From Conus ventricosus (Eukaryota > Mollusca > Gastropoda > Neogastropoda > Conidae): 64,000 bases of DNA. Made by a program: the position numbers and the translations under genes. Positions 55,644 through 64,000 of the stretch are shown piece by piece (the first letter of the stretch is position 1; each line of letters opens with the position of its first letter). Where the stretch lies: the NCBI GenBank assembly GCA_018398815.1, contig CM031607.1, positions 85,032,042-85,096,041 of the forward strand, written 5' to 3'. The notes under the pieces were generated by a model. That model was given only the letters and a program-made list of their open reading frames with translations. It searched no databases and was not told the origin of the DNA.

Positions 55644-56694
55644 GATGCAGATTTCGTTGCATCAGATGCAGATTTCGTTGTACAGGCTGCACACACTAAG
55701 AATTAACACGCGAAGGCCTTGAGTATTTATAAACTGGCACAATTAGATTATTTCGAGAATTCTTTTTATTGCGTCTGAAGGTTGATTCTCCTCATTTTCC
55801 TTCATATGGCCATCAAGGTTTGTACAAGCCAAGTGGTTCCAAGCAGACAGACTAAAATCAAAGGAATGGGACTACACATAGCATGCACCTTCCCCGAAGT
55901 TGGAGTATGGCTGCCTTAATGGCGGGATAAAAAACGGTCATACACACGCAAGTGTCAGAATCTTCAACTCGATGAAGGTGGACACTCAAAGAAAGAAGAC
56001 TTTGTGGTTTCCAGCTGGTGCAAACATAGGGGTGAGTGCAAGGCCTGAATGTGACGTCAACTAAAGGGAAGGTCACGTGTTTGAAGACTGTGATTTCATC
56101 AGTGAAAATCACCCAAAACATGGGAAATAATTGGTGGGGAGTGTTCTTTTGATCAATGATCAGTTTAACAGTAAAAGTTAGCGCAAACTCATGGTGGGCC
56201 TCAAAACCCTGACATGTATTCTATATTGTGTTAGTGCAAAATCCTAATTGGGGTGTGTAGTTTCTACATGAATTTTGACATTTTTCACATTTAATTGAAA
56301 ACTAGCATTAGGCCCTCCCTGTCATCAATTTTGGGCAGAAACCACCAAACAATGAGGCTAGATGGAGTGATAACACCTTCCTTGTTAGTGGGTTTTTTTT
56401 TTTTTTTTGTTTGCTTGAAAATTCTGCTACTTTGTGTCCCTTTTCACCATTACTCTTATTTAAATTTTTTTTATAAGTTATGTTTTGTCTCATTGAAAAA
56501 ATAATGTGATTCTTTCTTGGCCTCCCCCCCCATTTTTTCAATACAGTTTGGTATTTTATGTGCTAATATATTTTTTTCTTTTTATCCACGTGTACAATAA
56601 ACACAGAAAGCCTATGCAATGTGGGGGGAGTGTGTGCATTTGTTTGCCCTACTTCTGCAGTCTATCTTATTCCCTTGTCCTCCTCCCCCCTCCG
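55644..56694 (-). repeat. right arm of the inverted repeat, middle part
   Basis: Reverse complement of about 35226-36140. Shared blocks include GCCAAGTGGTTCCAAGCAGA and CAAGGCCTGAATGTGACGTC. It carries a ~100 bp insert near 55875-55985 relative to the left arm. No gene. Confidence 0.85.
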
Positions 56695-57985
56695 TGTCAA
56701 CCTCGGGTGATGTCAATGGAGGAAGGACTAGCGCACAGCCCAAACACACTCACAGCTTGCTTACAATCTCATTCATATATCATGCATTCGTCACATCAAA
56801 CCACTAGTAAAGTCTATAACTTTACTACACATGATCATAGAACGAAACATCAATGCATATGGAATCAACCAAAGTAAAACATTCTCTCTTTCCTGAACTT
56901 CACAAAATCATTTATCTAAAACATCATTAACTAACCCGGGTATAAATAGATTTCTACTTTACCTGGCCAGGTGATCTTAACTATTCACGAATCACTGTCT
57001 TTTTCTTTTCCTTTTTTTTCTTTTCACTGTCACTTTCACAACACGACACAACTGCTGGCGTGGGTCAGGCTGGGCCGCTGGCGTTGGTCAGGTTGGACTG
57101 CCGATGAAAGTGGCGCTGGCCAAGTATGAGGTCGAACCCCCGGTTCAGATGGAACAGTGACTATCAACATCGATCTGTTCTCCTTTCTTTCTTCCTGCAT
57201 TAACGCATTGCACTCTCTCTCTCTCTCCTAGTCTGCCCTATCAAATGGACATGGTTGCTTTTCTCTTCCTTTTCTTTTCTTTCTTTTTCTCTTCATTAGT
57301 TAGCAACCTCTCTCTCTCCACATCTCTCTTTAGTCCTTCCTCTGCAGACTATCTCGTGCTAATGCTTCAACTTGGTTCTCTTCTCTCCCCCTCTCATCTC
57401 TCTGCTTTTCGCTCGAGCAGAGCTACACTCAGAACCTCTCTCTCTCTCTCTCCCTGTTCGTTCTCCCCATTCTCTCACTCACGCATTACTTTATCACCTA
57501 ACTCCGTGTCCAAGGGCCAGTACCATTGGTCAGTATTTTTACCACCTCGTACCCGAAGTTATCTCCCTCTAATTCCATTGGATATTCAAATCATGACAGT
57601 CACGCCTACACGCCTTACTCTCTGTGGTGGTCAATTGGTCATTTAATTGATTAGCTTGATTTCACCCCCACCACCTACTACCTTCTCCCTCTCCCTTTCC
57701 GGCGTCGTCGACCTAATGGTGGGCATTGGTCGTAATTGGCTGTATGAGTCTGGGTAGGCGCCGAGACGTCTGACCAGACCTATCGAGACCTGTCGGTCCA
57801 GCCACTCCGACTGTCTACGTGGAAGATTAGGATTAGCCTCTCGCTGTGCTCAGATTGGCCGATGAGTCTGATCCGGGCGTCGAGACTCGTTTGACCAGAC
57901 ATCAAGGCGTCGGTCAGCTACTTAGTCCGTCTGGGCTGGTGGCGATTGACCACGAATTTGGTTGTGTTTATTTTTGACCGTGACA
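56695..57985 (-). repeat. Gypsy 3' LTR
   Basis: Minus strand TGTCACGGTCAAAAATAAAC ... CACCCGAGGTTGACA. The adjoining interior is GCAATGGGGAAAT (minus strand, 57986-57998), a polypurine tract. Confidence 0.95.
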
Positions 57986-58553
57986 ATTTCCCCATTGCAA
58001 AAGACTATGCACCGCATTGTCTCAAAACAACGGTACAAAAAGGACCACAACCGAATTTGCTGATACACAGCTACACGTGCAAAGTTGAAAAATACTTTAC
58101 AACCAACGGTTTATAACTTATAAAATATATCATTAGTGAATACCACTCCAATGAGTTATCATTGACGTGCGCTCTTGCATTATTTCGACTCATTTTATAA
58201 CAACCTCTGTGCGCACTTATGCAATTCCCCTACCTGCGGATTTGCCACATCTTCTCTTCACAATTCCTATGAAAAGCACAATATAGTATGATCACGATCC
58301 ATGACACTTCACTGAGGAATCTCCATCCTCACTTATTGCAAATAATGCATCACTACCCAAGCGACTGTATGCTCCAAGCATAACTACATTCACATGAACA
58401 AGTCTCACAAAGAAAATATGAACAAGCCTCACACAAAAAATATGAACCATAGCCAACTGGAATGAACCCATACCCAATCAACATAACTGTAATCAACACA
58501 TATTATCAACAAAGCACCCCGGATATGACTGACTTCCTCTGAGTTGCAGCTTG
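57986..58553 (-). other. Gypsy 3' untranslated interior
   Basis: No frame with motif content. The polypurine tract is at the LTR edge; the rest is AT-rich. Confidence 0.6.
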
Positions 58554-58690
58554 CTAGACTACACGACTTAAATAGTCAGCTCCGACATTCTGTCGACCTG
58601 GAATGTACTGCACTCGATACCTGTAGGGCTGCAGTGCTTCCTCTGAGTTCATCATCTTCTCCACCTTTCCCTTTCTGGCTGCTTTGTGTC
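58554..58690 (-). pseudogene. RNase H C-terminal remnant downstream of integrase
   Basis: Minus strand, one frame: KVEKMMNSEEALQPYRYRVQ then YIPGRQNVGADYLSRVV and a stop. L-Q-P-Y-x-Y-x-V-x-Y-x-P-G-x-x-N-x-x-A-D-x-L-S-R is the standard end of Gypsy RNase H. It lies after the integrase C-terminus, not before the integrase. Confidence 0.75.
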
Positions 58691-58707
58691 GCCTCCGACA
58701 ACAAAAC

Positions 58708-59193
58708 CTAGGAACTCCTACTGTCTAGCCCTTCAAACCGTGACACATCCCTGTATGACTCTTCTGGAAACTTAGGCAACAAAAATCTCCCCTTCTTCTG
58801 CTGGGTCTCCTTCACCTCATCAATGATTGCTGCTGCGCCTATGTGCTGAGTCTCACGCTGAATATATTTGCGGAGAAAATTCGCATGGAAAAGTTTTGGT
58901 TTCCCATTCACATCAATTCGGTAATCCCGACCGACCTTTTCAGTGATGGTGAATGGTCCTTTCCAATGCATCAGCAGCTTGTTGTGACCCGTGGGAAGCA
59001 GTACCAGGACTTGATCTCCCGCCTTGAGGGATTGCTTCCTTACCTTCCTGTCATATTGCTTCTTCTGAACGACCCTAGCCTTCTGCAAACTTTCCTTTGC
59101 AACCTTACACGTCTCATACATGTGCCCACCTTTGGAACAGGGCGAGATTGGGCCAATCAGAAACAACAGCCACTCTCCTGAATGGTGTGTCAA
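58708..59193 (-). pseudogene. Gypsy integrase C-terminal part
   Basis: ETCKVAKESLQKARVVQKKQ, YDRKVRKQSLKAGDQVLVLL, LMHWKGPFTITEKVGRDYRI, KLFHANFLRKYIQRE: the post-catalytic helix and the GPF/Y-type C-terminal module of Gypsy integrases (G-P-F-T-I). It continues FLLPKFPEESYRDVSRFEGL, a linker of the kind that precedes RT in IN-first elements. The catalytic core upstream is missing. Confidence 0.9.
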
Positions 59194-59458
59194 TTAAAGG
59201 AGGCTGTTTAAGAGGCGCCTTCCTCTTCAGCCCTCTTGTGGCTGATCTTTGACACACATCACATGACATGCAGAAACGCTTTATGTCTGCCATTGCCCCT
59301 GGCCAATGAAAATCATCGAAGATTCGGTCAGCTGTTTTGCTGGTGCCGAGATGACACGCCATGAGCGACTCGTGACCCACTGACATGACAGTGTCACGAT
59401 AACATGCTGGTACCTCTAACTGAGTGGTCACCTTACCTGTCTTCCCCTTGGTGAACAC
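59114..59458 (-). pseudogene. Gypsy integrase zinc-binding domain
   Basis: YRDTVMSVGHESLMACHLGT, SKTADRIFDDFHWPGAMADI, KRFCMSCDVCQRSATRG form an H-H-C-C finger (H-x3-4-H-x-n-C-x2-C). The frame then reads PLIDTPFRRVAVVSDWP and leaves the integrase fold; the D-D-35-E core is deleted between here and 59190. Confidence 0.9.
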
Positions 59459-59765
59459 TCAGTACAACAGCCCGCCTTTCACAAGAAATTCTGTCTCACC
59501 TCCTCTAACCTCCTGTTTCTCTCCACCTCTTGCCAACTCCCAAGACTTCACGAGCGAAGGGTCTTGTTCCTGCGCTGCCCTAAACTCATCAGGCGACACA
59601 TCTATGCCCGACTTCCTTCCTGGAACGACTAACGGTTTATCAACCTTTCCCTCCTTCTTGCTCCGTGTTTGAACTGCTGCCCCTGTAAACAGTCAACAAC
59701 TCAGGATCCCTGGATCCCTTGCACCTGGAATATTTCCAATGATCAAATCATAAAGGGTTTCTCCA

Positions 59766-60053
59766 TCACCAGCGCAGACAACTCGCCTGAGAAGTAAGGG
59801 TACGTACTTCTATCTTAGCAACTGGGAACTCCCTCACAGTGCCATCGATTAGAGTACAGGTCTGGATTTGCCCTGTCAAATCCCCTTTCTCGACCAGCGT
59901 TGTTCTAACTACACCACATGAACAACCAGTGTCTCGCAACACTTTCACCCTCTGCTGGCCAATCCACCCTTCTTCCACTGGTAACGAACCACTCAGCCTA
60001 GTGCCCTCCATCCCTGACACTGACTGCTGTCCAGTGCTAGCCATAGGCCGCAC
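59766..60053 (-). pseudogene. Gypsy aspartic protease
   Basis: LPVEEGWIGQQRVKVLRDTG, CSCGVVRTTLVEKGDLTGQI: the active site is R-D-T-G-C-S (D-T/S-G-A/C-S). GTVREFPVAKIEVRT follows. After a frame slip comes SGELSALVMEKPF, a linker leading straight to the integrase finger with no RT between. Confidence 0.8.
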
Positions 60054-60286
60054 TCCACCCTCTTCAGACTGGGATCCCTTTTGGTTCCACAGCAGGTCGT
60101 TTCCCTTGACGACCCTTATCCACCTCTTGCAAGGCTGCTGCCTTCTGGAACCTCATGCGACAATCCCTCGCCACATGTCCCTTCTTGTGACAAATGAACA
60201 CCTATTGTCCCTTTGTCCTCCTTTCTGCCCCAACCACTGGGTTTGCAGACTGTGCAGAAAACTCCCCTAGTCTCCTTGCACTCTTC
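60054..60286 (-). pseudogene. Gypsy gag C-terminus
   Basis: Minus strand, broken frames: a zinc-knuckle-like segment with CFICHKKGHVARDC-like residues (around 60150-60200) and basic residues. Frames are damaged, so the knuckle is called from pattern only. Confidence 0.45.
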
Positions 60287-60860
60287 TCACCTGTGCCTAG
60301 CACCTGTTTTCTCCTGCACCTTAGTGCCCAAACGTGCCTCTCTATACACCTCTGCGAACTTCAACAACTCCCCTGCTGTCCTTGGCTGTCTCTCTTTCAA
60401 ATGTATGGTTAACTCAGGGCCGCAACCTGACAAAATCTGTTCCTTCATAACCAGCTCTTTCAATTCAGCGAACTCCTTCTTCGTACCACTCAACTCTAAC
60501 CATTTCTCAAAATAGTGGTCTAAACGTGCACCAAACTGAGTGTACGTTTCACCTGCTTGCAATCTAGCTGAACGAAATTTCTTTCTGAATCCTTCCTCTG
60601 TGAGGTCAAATCCCTTCATCAACGATTCCTTCACAGCACCAAAATCAGATTGGGTGTCTGCTGGCAATGCAGTGAAAATCTGTAATGCCTTACCCGTCAA
60701 TAACGCAGACAAAATGACTGCCCACTCTTCTGAAGGCCAACCCTGACTGGTCGCAAACGTTTCGAAACGACTGATGTATGCATCAATCGAATCGGTTCCT
60801 TCAGAGAACTTGGGCAACTTTGGTCGGGGGCGTAACTGCGCACAGAGTCACTGGAAACTG
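60287..60860 (-). pseudogene. Gypsy gag capsid, SCAN-like
   Basis: PKFSEGTDSIDAYISRFETF starts the capsid; EGFRKKFRSARLQAGETYTQ, FGARLDHYFEKWLELSGTKK, EFAELKELVMKEQILSGCGP, ELTIHLKERQPRTAGELLKF and AEVYREAR follow. The R-x-x-F-R ... L-x-x-x-F-x-x-W-L ... L-V-x-x-E-Q-x-L ... P-E-L ... P-x-T-x-x-E ... A-E layout is that of the SCAN domain, which arose from Gmr1-like Gypsy capsids. Confidence 0.8.
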
Positions 60861-61224
60861 AACTCCCATCATCGGTGGTCTCCCTTTGTATTTTCAGTCT
60901 CTCTAACTCTAATTGGATCCTTAATCTTTCTGTTTCCTGCGTTTCGCTAGCCTGAATCCTTAATCTTTCTGTTTCCTGCGTTTCGCTAGCCTGAATCCTT
61001 AATCTTTCTGTTTCCTGCATTTCCTTATCATTGTTAGCCTGAATCCTTAATCTTTCTGTTTCCTGCTCTGCTATTTCTCCTGCAACACGTCGTCTTTCCG
61101 CGCGTTCATCCCTTTCCATCTTTTGCTGGTTTTCAACAAATGCTCGCAACTCTTCTCCCGAATAGCCTAAATCACGAGCGACGCTCACGAGTTGTTCAAT
61201 AGGGGTGTTCTTTTCTTCCGCCAT
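60697..61224 (-). pseudogene. Gypsy gag N-terminus, coiled coil with repeats
   Basis: Starts MAEEKNTPIEQLVSVARDLG at 61224. A long charged helix follows, with QETERLRIQASET repeated four times (a 33 bp repeat at DNA level, 60935-61070), predicted coiled coil. It shifts by one frame at about 60830-60850 into the capsid. Confidence 0.85.
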
Positions 61225-61619
61225 TGTATCTCTTTTTTTTTTTTAACAAGATTTTATTACTACGACAGCCAAACTGGTGGTTATCGACACGAGTGACGTA
61301 ATAGCACAATCCTATGAATGATAATATTGGCTTGGGACAACGTAGTTAGTTTTTATAAGACGCCCAGCGCCTGACCCAACTATGAGAGCGAATTATAGGC
61401 AATCTGTACGAAATAAGTACTCTGGGCTGAAATGCCAAGCCTAGTATTAACTATCTTGGAAGCAATGCCAAGCCTAGTATTTAACTATCTTGGGAACATA
61501 CAGTAAGACAACACCTTGTCTTAGGATTACAACACTTGAATCCCACCCAGCTTCCTCTCTGAGAAGTTGAACAATTATAATAAATGGGCCAGAATATCCT
61601 GGCAAGCTCGCCAATAAAT
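61225..61619 (-). other. Gypsy 5' leader
   Basis: No coding. A duplicated block (CAATGCCAAGCCTAGTATT, 61431 and 61463). The interior edge is ATTTATTGGCGAGCTTGCC on the minus strand; a primer site beginning TGGCGAGC is possible but I could not assign the tRNA. Confidence 0.5.
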
Positions 61620-62910
61620 TGTCAACCTCGGGTGATGTCGATGGAGGAAGGACTAGCGCACAGCCCAAACACACTCACAGCTTGCTTACAATCTCATTCA
61701 TATATCATGCATTCGTCACATCAAACCACTAGTAAAGTCTATAACTTTACTACACATGATCATAGAACGAAACATCAATGCATATGGAATCAACCAAAGT
61801 AAAACATTCTCTCTTTCCTGAACTTCACAAAATCATTTATCTAAAACATCATTAACTAACCCGGGTATAAATAGATTTCTACTTTACCTGGCCAGGTGAT
61901 CTTAACTATTCACGAATCACTGTCTTTTTCTTTTCCTTTTTTTTTCTTTTCACTGTCACTTTCACAACACGACACAACTGCTGGCGTGGGTCAGGCTGGG
62001 CCGCTGGCGTTGGTCAGGTTGGACTGCCGATGAAAGTGGCGCTGGCCAAGTATGAGGTCGAAACCCCGGTTCAGATGGAACAGTGACTATCAACATCGAT
62101 CTGTTCTCCTTTCTTTCTTCCTGCATTAACGCATTGCACTCTCTCTCTCTCTCCTAGTCTGCCCTATCAAATGGACATGGTTGCTTTTCTCTTCCTTTTC
62201 TTTTCTTTCTTTTTCTCTTCATTAGTTAGCAACTCTCTCTCTCCACATCTCTCTTTAGTCCTTCCTCTGCAGACTATCTCGTGCTAATGCTTCAACTTGG
62301 TTCTCTTCTCTCCCCCTCTCATCTCTCTGCTTTTCGCTCGAGCAGAGCTACACTCAGAACCTCTCTCTCTCTCTCTCCCTGTTCGTTCTCCCCATTCTCT
62401 CACTCACGCATTACTTTATCACCTAACTCCGTGTCCAAGGCCAGTACCATTGGTCAGTATTTTTACCACCTCGTACCCGAAGTTATCTCCCTCTAATTCA
62501 TTGGATATTCAAATCATGACAGTCACGCCTACACGCCTTACTCTCTGTGGTGGTCAATTGGTCATTTAATTGATTAGCTTGATTTCACCCCCACCACCTA
62601 CTACCTTCTCCCTCTCCCTTTCCGGCGTCGTCGACCTAATGGTGGGCATTGGTCGTAAATTGGCTGTATGAGTCTGGGTAGGCGCCGAGACGTCTGACCA
62701 GACCTATCGAGACCTGTCGGTCCAGCCACTCCGACTGTCTACGTGGAAGATTAGGATTAGCCTCTCGCTGTGCTCAGATTGGCCGGATGAGTCTGATCCG
62801 GGCGTCGAGACTCGTTTGACCAGACATCGAGGCGTCGGTCAGCTACTTAGTCCGTCTGGGCTGGTGGCGATTGACCACGAATTTGGTTGTGTTTATTTTT
62901 GACCGTGACA
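61620..62910 (-). repeat. Gypsy 5' LTR
   Basis: 1,291 bp, same termini as 56695-57985. Contains (CT)n stretches shared with the other LTR. Confidence 0.95.
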
Positions 62911-64000
62911 CTCCGCACGCACTGTTCTCGCCCGATAACCACTTCCCCCCCCCCCCCACACACACACACTCATACACACAAAAGCTTCTCTCCTTCCCCT
63001 AACTTTCTTAAAAAAAAAAAAAAAAATCCTGTGGACTCTTTGTAAAGCAGCCCAGCAGAGGTGAGTGGTAGAAACGACAGTAAGCTGTGGGATAGGGTGG
63101 AATGGTGTGGGGTGCATGGATGGAACAGGATGGGGCATTCTAGGGTATTCTGTTGCTCTATATGTATTGTTTCACAATAACATGTAGTTGGTCTCTTAAA
63201 ATGTGGATTTATGTATGACCATCTGCTGTACAGAGGATCAAAAAGCTGTAAAGTCTTCATTCAGGTCAGGTTGTTTATATTCGCGCGTGTGTGTGCGTGC
63301 GTGTGTGTGAGAGAGAGAGAGAGAGCGAGACAGAGAGAGAAAATGTGCCTGCACTAACGTGGGGGTGATTGGGGGGAGGGAGGCAATAACATACCTACAC
63401 CAACACCCACGTGCACAGGAAAGAGGGAAGGGGAAAGGAAACTCATATAGAGGAGATGGTACATGAAACTGAAACACTTTGGATAGCCATCACAGCTCTC
63501 CATCAGGCACTGTACCATCCAGAATGGTCACAATGAATTAAGGCTTCCTTTGAGTGAAGGCACACGCTTACAAAGTGTGTGAACTGGTGTAACTCCTTGC
63601 CAGGCCCTAACTGGTCGTATTGGTTCTTGTTTTTCTTTGCATCCAATGTTTCTGATCTCTGAAAAAACGCTGACATCGAAGGGTCACCTGTTAAATGAAA
63701 ATTTACAGCTGGTAATGGCAGTTTAGAGCTGTTAATGGCAGTTTAGAGCAACAGCCCCTCAACAATGAGGATCACAACTCAGACATTGCAATAAGAAATG
63801 ACCAAAGTAATGAAAATGAGCAAGTTATGTGCCATGGTTCAGATATCGACAGCAACTTGGACCTAGAGGCTTGGAATGCCATGTGCACAGGGTCCAAACG
63901 TGCACAATGTCAGGTCAAAAACCAACAATGTGTGCAACGCCACGTCAAAAACGAACAATTTTCATTTAACACTTACCTATATGAAAACTTATCATAGTGG
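62911..64000 (-). repeat. right arm of the inverted repeat, outer part
   Basis: Reverse complement of 34202-35225, with homology running to the last base of the window, so the outer end of the duplication is not seen. Contains (GT)n/(GA)n at 63284-63330. Confidence 0.9.

Larger units (their letters stand above)
56690..62915 (-). mobile_element. Gmr1-like Gypsy LTR retrotransposon, non-autonomous
   Basis: 1,291 bp LTRs at 56695-57985 and 61620-62910, target duplication CTCCG on both sides (56690-56694, 62911-62915). On the minus strand the interior (3.6 kb) has gag with a SCAN-like capsid, protease, integrase pieces and, after integrase, a remnant of RNase H. Most of RT/RNase H and the integrase core are deleted. 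The LTRs differ by about nine positions, half of them homopolymer indels, so the insertion is recent. Confidence 0.9.

Overview
This window is animal nuclear DNA, most likely from a gastropod or other lophotrochozoan mollusc. That assignment is inferred from long introns, GT-AG splice sites, dense minisatellites, (CA)n/(GT)n tracts, tRNA-derived SINEs, and mollusc-like LINE, Copia, Gypsy, hAT and TTAA-type elements. No bacterial or organellar gene organisation is seen.

Positions 911-29111 (+) hold most of one gene, the ARID1/Osa (BAF250) subunit of the BAF (SWI/SNF) chromatin-remodelling complex. Ten exons can be placed from sequence, with compatible phases at every junction: 911-2081, 3538-4490, 8259-8447, 8803-9019, 13459-14413, 15837-16096, 16845-16940, 21120-21270, 26225-26354 and 26856-29111. 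Exons 3-4 encode the ARID DNA-binding domain. Exons 9-10 encode the nuclear-localisation-like basic patch and the long C-terminal BAF250_C region. The 5' exon(s) lie before the window. The frame is broken at about six places, each time in a way equal to loss of one base. At least four are in C-runs, so assembly errors are more likely than gene death.

The introns are full of minisatellites (23, 30, 36, 49, 50, 87 bp units). Several of these look like copies of the adjacent 3' splice-site region. The introns also carry two TTAA-flanked MITE/piggyBac-like elements, a truncated hAT transposon, a second TIR element that interrupts a minisatellite, palindromic MITEs and tRNA-derived SINE pieces.

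From 29112 to 34201 there is 3' UTR/intergenic DNA with 54 bp and 64 bp minisatellites and poly-G tracts. From 34202 onward everything is repeat DNA. A block at 34202-37735 recurs in inverted orientation between 46640 and 64000, on the other side of a scaffold gap of exactly 1000 Ns (38634-39633). The right-hand copy is split by a Gmr1-like Gypsy LTR element (56695-62910, target duplication CTCCG) and by a Copia LTR element (48182-55643). The Copia element holds a CR1/L2-like LINE, which in turn holds an RTE-like LINE. A further broken CR1/L2-like LINE occupies about 42720-46680. The arrangement is either a real inverted duplication or, equally plausibly, the alternative haplotype joined backwards at the gap.
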